From positions 1,426,001 to 1,490,000 of the forward strand of contig NZ_CP075338.1 in assembly GCF_023278365.1 (NCBI RefSeq): 64,000 nt of DNA, written 5' to 3'. Within the stretch, counting starts at the first letter, position 1, and each line of letters opens with the position of its first letter. A model generated the notes under the pieces. The model ran no database searches. It was not told the DNA's origin and was given only the letters and a program-made list of their open reading frames with translations. Both the position numbers and the translations under genes were made by a program. The stretch comes from Epilithonimonas zeae. GTDB lineage: Bacteria > Bacteroidota > Bacteroidia > Flavobacteriales > Weeksellaceae. Of the stretch, positions 44,986-54,810 are shown piece by piece.

Positions 44986-46497
44986 ATGCAGGTAGAAATC
45001 AGAAAACTAAACATCGATGATTATGATGACTTGGCAGAAGCAATGCAAAAAGCTTATCCCGATATCGATGATAATGTCTGGAGCAAACGGAATATCCAGA
45101 AGCTGACTTCCATCTTTTCAGAAGGTCAAATCTGTATTACAGTTGATGGGAAATTGGCTGCTGCAGCATTATCCATTATTGTTCAATACGAATTGTACGG
45201 TGACCAGCATACTTACCAGGAAATTACCGGAAACGAATCATTCAACACACATACAAATGTCGGAAATGTTCTTTATGGCATCGAGGTTTTTGTTGATCCG
45301 GAATTCCGTGCATTGAGACTAGGGAGAAGATTGTATGATGCCAGAAAAGAACTCTGCGAAATATTGAATTTAAAATCCATCATCATCGGTGGAAGAATTC
45401 CGAATTATCATCTTTACAGCAAAGAATTATCGCCCAGAGAATACATCACCAAAGTTAGAAATAAAGAAATTTACGACCCTGTTTTAAGTTTCCAGATTGG
45501 AAATAATTTTTCTCCGGTTAAAATTCTAAAAGGTTACCTGAAAGGCGATTCCGAATCAGAAGAATATGCGGTTCTGTTGCAATGGAACAATATCTATTAC
45601 ACAGCGAAGAAAAATACAATGCAGGATAGCGTGATTCGGCTTGGTTTGGTCCAATGGCAGATGAGACCGTTAAAGGATTTGGAGGATTTTTACAAACAAG
45701 TCGAGTTTTTTGTAGATGCAGTTGCAGGTTATCAGTCGGATTTTTGTTTGTTCCCGGAATTATTCAACACACCGCTACTCGCACCTTTCAATCATATGAA
45801 TGAAAGGGAATCAATGGAGAAACTGTCTGAATTAACCGAAGAAATCAAAGAAAAAATCTCTGAATTTGCGGTGAGTTACAATGTGAATATCATTTCCGGA
45901 AGTATGCCGATTTTGGAAGAAGGGAAGTTGTATAATGTAAGTTATCTTCTACACAGAGACGGAAAAATTGACGAATACCGAAAAGTTCACATCACACCAA
46001 ATGAAAAGAAATATTACGGAATGACTGGTGGTAACGAAATCAAGGTTTTCGATACAGATTGCGGAAAAATCGGTGTCATTATTTGTTATGATGTTGAGTT
46101 TCCAGAATTACCAAGATTGCTGGCTGACCAAGGAATGAAAATATTGTTTGTTCCTTACCTTACAGACACCCAAAATGCTTACACAAGAGTTAGACATTGC
46201 GCTGCCGCAAGAGCCATCGAAAATGAATGTTATGTTGCCATTGCAGGATGTGTCGGGAATCTTCCGGGTGTGAATAATATGGACATTCAGTACGGGCAGG
46301 CGACGGTTTTCACACCTTCGGATTTTGCTTTTCCATCCAATGCTATAAAAGGCGAAGCTACACCGAATACGGAAATGACGATTATTGTGGATGTTGATCT
46401 TAATTTATTAAAAGAACTTCATTACAATGGCGCTGTGAAAACAATGACCGATAGAAGACAAGATTTATATGATGTGATCTTGAGAAATCAGATTTAA
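44986..46497 (+). CDS. GNAT acetyltransferase-nitrilase fusion
   Basis: A 503-aa protein. The N-terminal GNAT fold (residues 1-170) has the CoA-binding segment LYGIEVFVDPEFRALRLGRR (about 97-116). The C-terminal carbon-nitrogen hydrolase (about 220-490) has the Glu-Lys-Cys triad: FCLFPELFN, DEYRKVHIT and KIGVIICYDVEFPE. Such bifunctional proteins are known, but the substrate is not established; an acetylated amide would fit. It is monocistronic. Confidence 0.93.
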   Translation: MQVEIRKLNIDDYDDLAEAMQKAYPDIDDNVWSKRNIQKLTSIFSEGQICITVDGKLAAAALSIIVQYELYGDQHTYQEITGNESFNTHTNVGNVLYGIEVFVDPEFRALRLGRRLYDARKELCEILNLKSIIIGGRIPNYHLYSKELSPREYITKVRNKEIYDPVLSFQIGNNFSPVKILKGYLKGDSESEEYAVLLQWNNIYYTAKKNTMQDSVIRLGLVQWQMRPLKDLEDFYKQVEFFVDAVAGYQSDFCLFPELFNTPLLAPFNHMNERESMEKLSELTEEIKEKISEFAVSYNVNIISGSMPILEEGKLYNVSYLLHRDGKIDEYRKVHITPNEKKYYGMTGGNEIKVFDTDCGKIGVIICYDVEFPELPRLLADQGMKILFVPYLTDTQNAYTRVRHCAAARAIENECYVAIAGCVGNLPGVNNMDIQYGQATVFTPSDFAFPSNAIKGEATPNTEMTIIVDVDLNLLKELHYNGAVKTMTDRRQDLYDVILRNQI

Positions 46498-46535
46498 TTT
46501 TTTGAGGTATTTAACTTCAATCAGATTTAATCATC

Positions 46536-46543
46536 TAATTTTG
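46536..46543 (+). promoter_or_regulatory. -7 box for DUF4197 gene
   Basis: TAATTTTG lies 15 bases before the ATG at 46559. Confidence 0.5.
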
Positions 46544-46558
46544 TAAAAAATATATTTA

Positions 46559-47350
46559 ATGAAAAAGAACTATTTAATTGCTGCAGGATTACTATTTTCA
46601 ATTTCTACACAAGCACAGCTCGGTGACCTCTTAAAAGTAGTTAAAGACAAAACAGGTGTTGACCTCAGCCAGGTCAAAACTTCCAACCCTACATCTACTA
46701 ATACAACAACAACCACGAATTCCAATATCAATCTTGGTAATCTTACCCAGACCGAAATTTCATCTGGTCTGAAACAAGCTTTGAATCTTGGCGTAACAGA
46801 AGGTGTCAAAAAATTGGGAGTGACCGACGGGTTTTATAAAAATGAACTGGTAAAAATTCTGATGCCGGAAAAATTGAGAAAAATTGATACGACTTTAAGA
46901 ACTCTCGGTTTAGGCAGTTTAGCAGACAAGGGTGTAAAATTACTGAACAGAGCTGCGGAAGATGCCGTAACAGAAGCTACTCCGATCTTTGCGAATGCGA
47001 TTACGTCTATGACAATTACCGATGCGAAAAATATTCTTTTAGGAAGTAATAACGCCGCGACTAATTATTTACAAACCAAAACTCAAAGTCAGCTTTTCAC
47101 AGCGTTTCAGCCGAAAGTTCAGGCTTCTTTAGGAAAAGTTGGAGCAGATACGGTTTGGAAGAATATTATTTCAAAATACAATACGTTGACCGGACAAACA
47201 GTAACGACCGATTTAAACGAATATGTAACCACAGAAACCATCAACGGAGTTTTCAAAATGGTGGCTGAAAAAGAAACAGGAATCAGAAACAATGCTGCGC
47301 TTAGAACGACTTCACTTTTGGAGAAAGTTTTTGGAGCGGTGAAGAAGTAA
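46559..47350 (+). CDS. DUF4197-family secreted protein
   Basis: A 263-aa exported protein (signal ends TQAQ). Leader KVVKDKTGVDLSQV and a Thr/Asn linker precede the DUF4197 domain (about residues 60-260; ISSGLKQALNLGVTEGVKKL, YKNELVKILMPEKLRKIDTT, TLLEKVFGAVKK). Alpha-helical. Function of the family unknown. Confidence 0.9.
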   Translation: MKKNYLIAAGLLFSISTQAQLGDLLKVVKDKTGVDLSQVKTSNPTSTNTTTTTNSNINLGNLTQTEISSGLKQALNLGVTEGVKKLGVTDGFYKNELVKILMPEKLRKIDTTLRTLGLGSLADKGVKLLNRAAEDAVTEATPIFANAITSMTITDAKNILLGSNNAATNYLQTKTQSQLFTAFQPKVQASLGKVGADTVWKNIISKYNTLTGQTVTTDLNEYVTTETINGVFKMVAEKETGIRNNAALRTTSLLEKVFGAVKK

Positions 47351-47452
47351 GAGAGTTTGAGAATTTCAGAGCTAGCTGGAGAGAAAAATTAAAATTCGCA
47401 GAGTGTTCACTTTGCGAATTTTTTCATTTATTAATGATTCTTTCGTAATTAT

Positions 47453-48106
47453 TTAGAACTGCATCTCCGGAATTTCTCCTTCAATAATTAATTCCGCTTC
47501 TGTTGCTTTTACAATATCTTCAACCGAAATTCCCGGCGCTCTTTCCAGAAGCTTGAAACCTTTATCTGTGATTTCCATAACCGCTAGTTCAGTGACTACT
47601 TTTTTGACACAATTAACACCCGTCAAAGGGAGCGTACATTGTTTCAGAATTTTGGATTCTCCGGCTTTGTTCACGTGCATCATTGCTACGATTATATTTT
47701 CTGCCGATGCCACCAAATCCATTGCGCCACCCATTCCTTTCACCATTTTTCCAGGAATTTTCCAGTTGGCAATATCGCCGTTTTCGGAAACTTCCATTGC
47801 ACCAAGAATTGTCAAATCCACTTTTTGACTTCTGATCATACCAAAACTGAAAGCCGAATCAAAAAAAGAACCGCCTGGAAGAATCGTGATAGTCTGCTTT
47901 CCTGCGTTAATCAAGTCAGCATCTTCTTCGCCTTCGAAAGGAAATGGCCCCATTCCCAAAACACCATTTTCACTCTGGAATTCCACCGAAATATCCTCCG
48001 GAACATAGTTGGCCACCAAAGTCGGAATCCCGATTCCAAGGTTGACATACATCCCGTCTTTCACTTCTCTTGATATGCGTTGTGCGATTTGTTCTTTTGT
48101 CAGCAT
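47453..48106 (-). CDS. scoB: 3-oxoacid CoA-transferase subunit B
   Basis: A 217-aa subunit. LGIGIPTLVANYVPEDISVEFQSENGVLGMG contains the catalytic Glu in SENG (about residue 46). PGGSFFDSAFSFGM and MDLVASAENIIVAMMHV are also typical. It moves CoA between succinyl-CoA and acetoacetate-type acids with subunit A. The partner is 2.9 kb away (51001-51702) beyond an ABC exporter gene and an HNH gene on the other strand, instead of adjacent. Confidence 0.95.
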   Translation of the reverse strand: MLTKEQIAQRISREVKDGMYVNLGIGIPTLVANYVPEDISVEFQSENGVLGMGPFPFEGEEDADLINAGKQTITILPGGSFFDSAFSFGMIRSQKVDLTILGAMEVSENGDIANWKIPGKMVKGMGGAMDLVASAENIIVAMMHVNKAGESKILKQCTLPLTGVNCVKKVVTELAVMEITDKGFKLLERAPGISVEDIVKATEAELIIEGEIPEMQF

Positions 48107-48205
48107 AGTAAAATCTTATACCGCAATATATCAATATTTCATCTCATAGAAAAATGCTTTTTTGCCGATACAAATTATTATTAAAAACTATCGGATTTAT
48201 ATCAG

Positions 48206-48213
48206 TAATTTTG
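48206..48213 (+). promoter_or_regulatory. -7 box for ABC exporter gene
   Basis: TAATTTTG ends 12 bases before the ATG at 48226, which supports that start over the upstream in-frame ATG at 48154. Confidence 0.55.
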
Positions 48214-48225
48214 CAGTCAACAATT

Positions 48226-50013
48226 ATGAAAACATTATTACATTACCTCAAACCACACAAATGGCTGATTATCGTCTCGTTGGTTTTAGCCGCTATAAAT
48301 CAGGTATTTTCATTATTTGCGCCAGCAATTACAGGAAATATTCTCGACCAATTGGTAACACATCCACACTTTTTCGACAAAGAAAAATCGATTCCCAGAA
48401 ATCTGAATCAATTTCTTTACGGAACCGATATTTATCACGGTGCATTTTACTTTTTAGCTTTGCTTGTTGGAACTGCGATGGTCAGCCGAATAGCGAAAGC
48501 GTTCCAAGATTATGCTGTGAATGTCATTACGCAGAAATTCGGAGCTAATATTTTCACGGACGGTTTGCAGCATTCTATGGCGTTGCCTTATCAGGAATTC
48601 GAGGACCAGAGAAGCGGTGAAACGTTGTCGATTCTGACTAAAGTAAGAGAAGATTCGGTGAAGTTTATTACGAATTTCATCAATGTGTTTTTTGGAATTT
48701 TGGTAAGTATTATTTTCGTTTCAGTCTATGCAATTAGACTGCATTGGTCGATAATGCCGGTTTATATTGTCGGGATTTTCCTGATTGCATTTGTCACGAA
48801 TCTTTTAAGTAAAAGAATCAAAAATATTCAGAAAACCATTGTTATCGAAACTACAAGTCTGGCTGGAAGCACTACCGAAAGTTTAAGAAACATAGAAATT
48901 GTAAAAAGTTTAGGTTTGACCAAACAGGAAATCAACCGTCTGAATAATAATACTTATAAAATCCTAGGACTCGAACTGAAGAAAGTAAAAAGTATCCGTT
49001 CATTGAGTTTCATTCAGGGAACGATGGTCAATTTTCTTCAGCAGTTGATTACTTTGACACTTTTATATTTGATTTTCAGAGATGTTGTAACTCCGGGACA
49101 ATATCTTTCATTGATGTTTTATGGATTTTTCATTTTCGGTCCGATGCAGGAAATAGGAAATATCATCATTTCTTATCGTGAGGCCGAAGCTTCTTTGAAG
49201 AACTTTGATAACCTGATGAAAAAACCTGTGGAAGAAAAACCGCATACACCAAAACAAATTGGTTCAATCAATGAGCTGGAGTTCAAGCACGTTTCTTTCA
49301 AACATCAATCCGCTCAGTATAAAGCATTGAATAACATTTCGTTCGATGTCAAAAATGGAGAAACCATTGCGTTTGTTGGACCGAGTGGTTCCGGAAAAAG
49401 TACATTGGTAAAATTACTTGTTGGATTATACAGACCTCAAGAAGGGAATATTTTCTATAATCAAATTAATGGAAAAGAATTTGACTTTGATGAACTGAGA
49501 AATCAAATCGGATTTGTAACTCAGGACACACAACTTTTTGCAGGAACAATCAAAGAAAATCTTCTTTTCGTCAATCCTAACGCCAGCGAAGAAGACATCG
49601 AATTAGCATTGAAGAAATCAAGCACTAAAACTTTACTCGAACGCGCTGAAAAAGGAATCGAAACTGTCATTGGCGAAGGTGGACTGAAATTAAGTGGTGG
49701 CGAAAAACAAAGAATTGCGATTGCAAGAGCATTACTCAGAAAACCAAACTTATTGATTTTTGATGAAGCGACTTCCGCTTTGGACAGTATTACCGAAGAA
49801 GAAATCACTTCAACCATCAAAGATATTTCACAACAAAAAGAACAAATTACAGTTCTAATTGCGCACAGGTTAAGTACGATTATGCACGCAGACCGAATTT
49901 ATGTTTTGGAACGTGGACAAGTTATAGAAACAGGTTCACACGAAAACCTGATTGCGGAAAAAGGTTTGTATTATGCTATGTGGAGACAGCAGATTGGGGA
50001 GAGGAAAAATTGA
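48226..50013 (+). CDS. ABC exporter, fused membrane and ATPase domains
   Basis: A 595-aa half-transporter starting MKTLLHYLKPHKWLIIVSLV; the frame allows 24 more residues, but a -7 box lies inside them. Six membrane helices (about 10-320) precede the ATPase: Walker A FVGPSGSGKST, signature LSGGEKQRIAIARALLRK and Walker B LLIFDEATSALD. It resembles MsbA/LmrA-type lipid or drug exporters. It sits between scoB and the HNH gene. Confidence 0.94.
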   Translation: MKTLLHYLKPHKWLIIVSLVLAAINQVFSLFAPAITGNILDQLVTHPHFFDKEKSIPRNLNQFLYGTDIYHGAFYFLALLVGTAMVSRIAKAFQDYAVNVITQKFGANIFTDGLQHSMALPYQEFEDQRSGETLSILTKVREDSVKFITNFINVFFGILVSIIFVSVYAIRLHWSIMPVYIVGIFLIAFVTNLLSKRIKNIQKTIVIETTSLAGSTTESLRNIEIVKSLGLTKQEINRLNNNTYKILGLELKKVKSIRSLSFIQGTMVNFLQQLITLTLLYLIFRDVVTPGQYLSLMFYGFFIFGPMQEIGNIIISYREAEASLKNFDNLMKKPVEEKPHTPKQIGSINELEFKHVSFKHQSAQYKALNNISFDVKNGETIAFVGPSGSGKSTLVKLLVGLYRPQEGNIFYNQINGKEFDFDELRNQIGFVTQDTQLFAGTIKENLLFVNPNASEEDIELALKKSSTKTLLERAEKGIETVIGEGGLKLSGGEKQRIAIARALLRKPNLLIFDEATSALDSITEEEITSTIKDISQQKEQITVLIAHRLSTIMHADRIYVLERGQVIETGSHENLIAEKGLYYAMWRQQIGERKN

Positions 50014-50096
50014 AAATCATTTTAAATATAGATACTTTTTATTTTTATAATATTTTTACAGTTAAACTAGATAAGCTATGATATATCAAATTTTTA

Positions 50097-51077
50097 ATGA
50101 AACAACATCCTCATATATTGAAGAAAAAAAAAGAATATGGAAATACAGAATTTGCTATAAAATTCAAAAACGATTTTGTCACAAAAGTCGAAAATAGTAT
50201 AATAAATCCTAAACAATATAAAGTAAAGTCATCAGTCGGAGGCGGAAACTGGGCAAATATCCCTTGGATTGCAATTTTTGACAAACTAATAACTGAATCT
50301 GCACAAGATGGATATTATCCTGTATATCTTTTCAGAGAAGATATGAGCGGCTTTTATTTATCTCTAAATCAAGGAGTAACTAAAGTTGCTAAAACTTATA
50401 AAAAAAATAAAAGACAAGTTTTAAAAGTACGAGCAGAAAACTTCAGAGCGAAATTAAATGTAAGAGAAGATTTTTCTTTACAGGAAATTAATTTAAGAAT
50501 TTCAAATTCGCAACAATCATCAAAACTTTATGAGTTCGGAAATATTTATGCAAAATATTATGACAGCAGAAATATTCCCAATGATCAAGCTCTTGTGGAG
50601 GACTTAAACTATATTTTAAATCTATATCAAGAATTAATTTATAATGATAATGATGAAATTCAGGATATATCTTCAAAAATTTTTGAAATTAAAAAATTAA
50701 AATATCATTTACGTGTTGAGCGTAATTCTAGAATATCCAAATTAGTCAAAGACAAAAAAGGCTATATTTGCGAAGCTTGTAGTTTTGATTTCGAAAATAA
50801 ATATGGAAGCTTAGGTAAAGATTACATTGAAGCTCATCATCTTTCACCAATCTCTACATTAGAACCTGGAAAAATTGAAATGGATTTAGTTGATGATTTT
50901 GCAGTTTTATGTAGTAATTGTCATCGAATGATTCATCGTCTTGATAATCCAAGCAACTTGGAAGAATTAAAAAAAATGATAAAAAATTGTAACAAAACAA
51001 CTACTCTCTCTTCCTCACAGTCCTCTGTTCAATCCTTTTCTCATAATTCTCACCTTGAAAAATCCGTTGAACCATAA
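50097..51077 (+). CDS. MrcB_N-HNH endonuclease (type IV restriction-like)
   Basis: A 326-aa protein. The N-terminal 120 residues match the McrB/MrcB N-terminal (DUF3578) DNA-binding domain ([40 protein letters not shown]). The C-terminus has an HNH nuclease ([45 protein letters not shown]) with four zinc cysteines. Modified-DNA cleavage is the likely role. The last 25 codons ([17 protein letters not shown]...) are antisense to the scoA 3' end, so the gene has overrun scoA and probably lost its own stop. It is A/T-rich compared with neighbours. Confidence 0.85.
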   Translation: MKQHPHILKKKKEYGNTEFAIKFKNDFVTKVENSIINPKQYKVKSSVGGGNWANIPWIAIFDKLITESAQDGYYPVYLFREDMSGFYLSLNQGVTKVAKTYKKNKRQVLKVRAENFRAKLNVREDFSLQEINLRISNSQQSSKLYEFGNIYAKYYDSRNIPNDQALVEDLNYILNLYQELIYNDNDEIQDISSKIFEIKKLKYHLRVERNSRISKLVKDKKGYICEACSFDFENKYGSLGKDYIEAHHLSPISTLEPGKIEMDLVDDFAVLCSNCHRMIHRLDNPSNLEELKKMIKNCNKTTTLSSSQSSVQSFSHNSHLEKSVEP

Positions 51078-51702
51078 TTCCAGGAATATGGATTTCGTTT
51101 GGGTCTAATTGCCCTGGTTCTACCAACTCTTCCACTTCTGCAATGGTAATTTTTCCGGCTCCAGCCATTGGAAAATTAAAATTACGAGCCGAACCTTTGA
51201 AAATCAAATTTCCTGCGTGGTCGCCTTTCCAGGCTTTTACGATGGAGAATTCAGCGTTGTAAGCGTGTTCTAAAATGTGTGGTTTTCCATTGAAATCTTT
51301 GACTTCTTTACCTTCCGCAACTTCGGTTCCGAATCCTGCTGGTGTATAAAATGCAGGAATCCCAGCTTGTGCTGCTCTACATTTTTCGGCAAGCGTTCCT
51401 TGAGGTGTCAACTCTACTTCTAATTCTCCGGATAACATCTGTCTCTCAAATTCGGCGTTTTCTCCAACATAGGAAGAAACCATTTTCTTGATTTGTTTTT
51501 TCCGCAGCAATAATCCTAAACCGAAATCATCAACGCCTGCGTTATTGGAAATGCAAGTCAGATTATTTACATTTTTCTTTACCAATTCTGAAATACAATT
51601 CTCCGGAATCCCGCAAAGCCCGAATCCGCCAAGCATTATCGTCATTCCGTTTTCTATATCTTTTACCGCTTCCTGAGCGTTTTTGACTCTTTTATCAATC
51701 AT
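51001..51702 (-). CDS. scoA: 3-oxoacid CoA-transferase subunit A
   Basis: A 233-aa subunit (start at ATG 51702, [13 protein letters not shown]; the frame can begin 8 codons earlier). It has [17 protein letters not shown], and [17 protein letters not shown] is also typical. Its end [13 protein letters not shown] looks complete. It is convergent with, and overlapped by 77 bp of, the HNH gene frame. Subunit B is at 47453. Confidence 0.95.
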   Translation of the reverse strand: MIDKRVKNAQEAVKDIENGMTIMLGGFGLCGIPENCISELVKKNVNNLTCISNNAGVDDFGLGLLLRKKQIKKMVSSYVGENAEFERQMLSGELEVELTPQGTLAEKCRAAQAGIPAFYTPAGFGTEVAEGKEVKDFNGKPHILEHAYNAEFSIVKAWKGDHAGNLIFKGSARNFNFPMAGAGKITIAEVEELVEPGQLDPNEIHIPGIMVQRIFQGENYEKRIEQRTVRKRE

Positions 51703-51811
51703 AAAACTGAGTTTTCTTTTGTTCAATTTGTTGGTTTATAAATATAGAAAAATCCCTTTATTAGAAGAAAGAAAATAGAGAAAAGATGAGAGACTTTAGA
51801 TTCTTGAATCA

Positions 51812-52150
51812 ATCACCACAAAAGTCACAAAAGAAATAGCTATGTAATTGGCAAATTTCTTCAAATATAATAGGCTTCGACTCCGCTCAGCCTGACAATT
51901 TTAAAAACCTTCGAAAACCCCAGGCTGACAGAAGCGATTAGTATTAGATATGTTACACAGAGCTGAGTCGAAATGTTTAAAAATTGAATTGAAAACGTAG
52001 AATCTTACGCAGCCCGACTTGAGTGGAAATCCTTTTTTGCTTGTACTTAAGTTCTTTTTAATCTGAAATCGTTTTGCAAAAAAGATTGACTTCGTCGAAC
52101 CACTTCGTTAGGTTTGGGAACGGAAGGCGGAAATAGCTGCCCAAATTATT
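51812..52150. repeat. Cluster of three dispersed repeat fragments
   Basis: This gene-free 480-bp stretch holds three unrelated fragments. At 51812-51834 is half of the CACAAAAG family. At 51871-51975 is the GACTCCGCTCAG family with a matching CTGAG-TCGAA arm (second copy at 60331-60408). At 51994-52147 is the CAGCCCGACTTGAG family, ending GGAAGGCGGAAATAGCTGCC, which repeats the 19222-19314 unit. Confidence 0.75.
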
Positions 52151-52156
52151 AGTCAT

Positions 52157-52189
52157 AAAAAAAGCCATACACCAAAATGTATGACTTTT
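52157..52189 (-). terminator. Terminator of the TonB_C-like gene
   Basis: AAAGCCATACA / TGTATGACTTT hairpin (one mismatch) with A run lies downstream on the minus strand. Confidence 0.72.
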
Positions 52190-52208
52190 CCCTAACAATT
52201 TTAAACTT

Positions 52209-52604
52209 TTATCGGTTGTCTATGGTAACGCTCACCGGCATTACATAAGATGATGCTACCATTTTTTGACTCAATTTGTCCATATCTACTTTGTAGATGA
52301 GGTGTGACAATACGTTCTCGATTTCTTTGCTCACGTTTTTGCAGTCGCCGTTGGCATGAACGTTGGTGATTTTACCTTCTTCCGAAAGACTGAATCTAAC
52401 ATCGGAATTCACCACGCCTTCTTTGTAATCTTGGTTTGTGAAGTCGAAATTATCCTTCAGCAATTTTCTTAATTCACCGAAACCGTCTCCGGAATTAATG
52501 AAAACTTCCTGTATCTTGTTGTCTGTCGTTTGAGCTTTTACTAAGTTTAGCGTTCCTAAAAATCCAAATAAAAATATTGATAACGCTAGCATTTTCTTGT
52601 CCAT
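52209..52604 (-). CDS. Secreted protein with TonB_C-like fold
   Basis: A 131-aa exported protein (ATG 52604, signal ending LVKAQ). The C-terminal 90 residues resemble the TonB C-terminal/energy-transducer domain (VVNSDVRFSLSEEGKITNVH, VMPVSVTIDNR). No membrane anchor is present, so it may be a free periplasmic homologue. Monocistronic. Confidence 0.65.
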   Translation of the reverse strand: MDKKMLALSIFLFGFLGTLNLVKAQTTDNKIQEVFINSGDGFGELRKLLKDNFDFTNQDYKEGVVNSDVRFSLSEEGKITNVHANGDCKNVSKEIENVLSHLIYKVDMDKLSQKMVASSYVMPVSVTIDNR

Positions 52605-52733
52605 AATCAATTGATTTTAAGTTATTACTTATCTAATGTTACGACAAAGTTACATAAAATTTACAATCAGTTAATATTAAATTAACATTGAGAGTGAAAA
52701 TTTAACATTTGGAATCTAGAAAAAAATTAAATA

Positions 52734-53552
52734 TTATAAACAAGGTAAGCCTAAAAGATCCATTTCTGAACTCCAAAGCATTTTTATTTTTCCCTGTGGA
52801 TCAACTTCAAAAACAGCACGTTCAGGGAATTGACAATCTGAACCGGAATTTTTGTTATACCATTTGAAATCATCGTAAAAAGTGAAATACAAATTATTGT
52901 AATTAGAAAAAATAATGGGATTGTATTTTCCAACTCCGTACATCGTTTCTGTACTTTCTTTTGCCGCAAACTTCTTGATCTTTGTATTAATTCCAGAATT
53001 GTCATTGTTATAATTCAGAGGAATCTCTTTCTCAGAAGCAATTAGAGGATTTCCACTTATCTTTTGATTAAAATCCAAAATGTATGCGATATAATCGTTT
53101 CCGCAGTCGTTGGATTGAAAAACGACTTTTTTTATTTTACACAGCTGTCCAGATTTTGTCCCATAAACGAACAAACTGTCTTTCATCTTTTTCCTGAAGA
53201 CATTTTCAAATCTCTTGTTATAAATCAATCTGTCGATATGCAAGGTGTCATAATATTTATAATCTTTCATATCTTTTCCATAGATCCACGGCAGAGAATC
53301 CTTCTTTAAGAAATCTTCGTACTCTTTAGATAATGGCAAATCTCGGTTGTCAAACTGAACCGGAATGCAGATTGCGAAATCTTTGTCCGTCAACTGATAA
53401 ACCCCAAAAACTGAATTTTTATCGAATTCATATTTTTTTTCGCTTATCACTTTATCTTCTATTTTCGTTGGAAGATTCTTTGAAACAATTTCTTTTTTCT
53501 GACACGAAACGAAAACTAAACAGATTATTATTTGTATAAAATATTGCTTCAT
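52734..53552 (-). CDS. Hypothetical lipoprotein
   Basis: A 272-aa protein with a lipobox (IICLVFVSC, Cys17). The mature region is polar with several aromatic strands and no known motif. Two short charged blocks (KNLPTKIEDKVISEKKYEFD and EKEIPLNYNN) are noticeable. Gene order (secreted protein, lipoproteins, uvrA) suggests co-location only. Confidence 0.72.
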   Translation of the reverse strand: MKQYFIQIIICLVFVSCQKKEIVSKNLPTKIEDKVISEKKYEFDKNSVFGVYQLTDKDFAICIPVQFDNRDLPLSKEYEDFLKKDSLPWIYGKDMKDYKYYDTLHIDRLIYNKRFENVFRKKMKDSLFVYGTKSGQLCKIKKVVFQSNDCGNDYIAYILDFNQKISGNPLIASEKEIPLNYNNDNSGINTKIKKFAAKESTETMYGVGKYNPIIFSNYNNLYFTFYDDFKWYNKNSGSDCQFPERAVFEVDPQGKIKMLWSSEMDLLGLPCL

Positions 53553-53580
53553 TTGTATTTTATTTAATGATTTAAAAATA

Positions 53581-53611
53581 AAAAAGGATTCTGAAATTTC
53601 AAAATCCTTGA
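53581..53611 (-). terminator. Terminator of small lipoprotein gene
   Basis: AAGGATTCTGAAATTTCAAA / TCCTT-type stem (AAGGATT ... AATCCTT) is downstream on the minus strand, with an A run on the plus side. Confidence 0.65.
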
Positions 53612-53618
53612 TGTCTAT

Positions 53619-53810
53619 TTATTTGTTTTGTCCCGGAGCAAAGGGCTTTGCAGACTTGGTTCCGTAGATTTTTTTAGCTTGTCCCGGCGGCATTGGTTTG
53701 GCACCGTGTCTTGGATGTTTTGGCGGCTTCGGCGGTCTTGGTGGCACTGCACAAGCGACAAAACTTAAAGAAAAAATAATTGTTGCCAAATAAAATTTAA
53801 ATGATTTCAT
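53619..53810 (-). CDS. Small Pro-rich lipoprotein
   Basis: A 63-aa protein with lipobox (FSLSFVAC, Cys20). The mature part is basic and Pro-rich (PPRPPKPPKHPRHG), then PPGQAKKIYGTKSAKPFAPG, a segment seen in small Chryseobacterium lipoproteins, though its function is unknown. Two PGQ motifs frame the last 25 residues. Confidence 0.72.
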   Translation of the reverse strand: MKSFKFYLATIIFSLSFVACAVPPRPPKPPKHPRHGAKPMPPGQAKKIYGTKSAKPFAPGQNK

Positions 53811-53866
53811 AACTGCTTTTTTTTACAGAATGACAAATCTGATACCAATTATAATTTTTGTTTCAA

Positions 53867-54808
53867 CTATGGATATTTTTCCCAGTTTCTTTCTTCTAGA
53901 TTAATCCGTTTTTGGATTTCCTCAAAAGAAATTTTGGAATCAAAAAGTTCTATTAATTGCTTTACTTTTTTTGCTGTGTTAGAATTTGGATTTTCTTTGA
54001 TGAATCTTCTAAATTCCATTTTGTTTTCTTCATTCAAACCATAATTAGTTTCACCAACAATGTTAAAAGTTGAAGTATTATCCAAGCCGAAAAGATAATC
54101 GTGTAAGTAATTATTATAAAATTCTTTAGCATTAGAAACCAAAGGACTTTTTGGATATTTTTTGACAAAATTTTCCCAGAATATGGTTCTGTTTCCTAAT
54201 TCTTTCCAAGAGATATTAAGAGCTGCATCGCCTTGATACAAAACTTCTTCTTCCTTCGACAACTGATAAATATAAGTTTCGTAGTCTGCAGTTACCTTAC
54301 CTTTGAAAATCGAATAATAATGATTGGGCAACGATCGGATTTCCGTATAACCCTCACCAATATCCCAAAACTCAAGATCTGCTTTTTCAAGTTCGGATTT
54401 AAGTTTTTTCACATTTTCGGGAAACTTATAACTATCGCTTCCAGAATCGTAATAATTAACATATTCTTCTAAAATTTTGCTCTCAGCATTATTTAGACAA
54501 GCAATATATTGATTACGGATTTTAGAATAATCATCATACAATTTATCGTTCTGTTCCGGTAAATTATTGGCCGTTTCTTTTTCCGTTTTCTTCTGATACC
54601 ACTGAAATGCGAGAACATAATCTCGAGTCGTATTCTTTGCCGAACAAGCTGTATCAATTGGTTTAAAAGATTCTTCTTTAGAGCCCACAGCTGAAATTGT
54701 ATCGCTAACAACTAAGTTCTCAGAAGTTTTTGTTTCTTCTTTTTTGCAAGAAAACATCACTGAAAAAACCAGTAGAAATTTTAAGCTGTTTTTGATCTTA
54801 TTATTCAT
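53867..54808 (-). CDS. Hypothetical lipoprotein co-transcribed with uvrA
   Basis: A 313-aa protein with lipobox (FSVMFSC, Cys21). The mature part is mostly helical, acidic and Tyr-rich, with no recognised domain. Its start is only 2 bp after the uvrA stop, so it is the second gene of a uvrA operon. A DNA-repair link is not supported by its sequence. Confidence 0.75.
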   Translation of the reverse strand: MNNKIKNSLKFLLVFSVMFSCKKEETKTSENLVVSDTISAVGSKEESFKPIDTACSAKNTTRDYVLAFQWYQKKTEKETANNLPEQNDKLYDDYSKIRNQYIACLNNAESKILEEYVNYYDSGSDSYKFPENVKKLKSELEKADLEFWDIGEGYTEIRSLPNHYYSIFKGKVTADYETYIYQLSKEEEVLYQGDAALNISWKELGNRTIFWENFVKKYPKSPLVSNAKEFYNNYLHDYLFGLDNTSTFNIVGETNYGLNEENKMEFRRFIKENPNSNTAKKVKQLIELFDSKISFEEIQKRINLEERNWEKYP

Positions 54809-54810
54809 TT

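Noticed and set aside
48154-48225. ABC exporter starting at the ATG at 48154
   Set aside because: A -7 box (48206-48213) lies inside this stretch, and the residues before MKTLLHYL do not resemble the family.
53619-53810. Secreted peptide pheromone
   Set aside because: The lipobox and Pro-rich mature part point to a small lipoprotein; no processing motif was visible.
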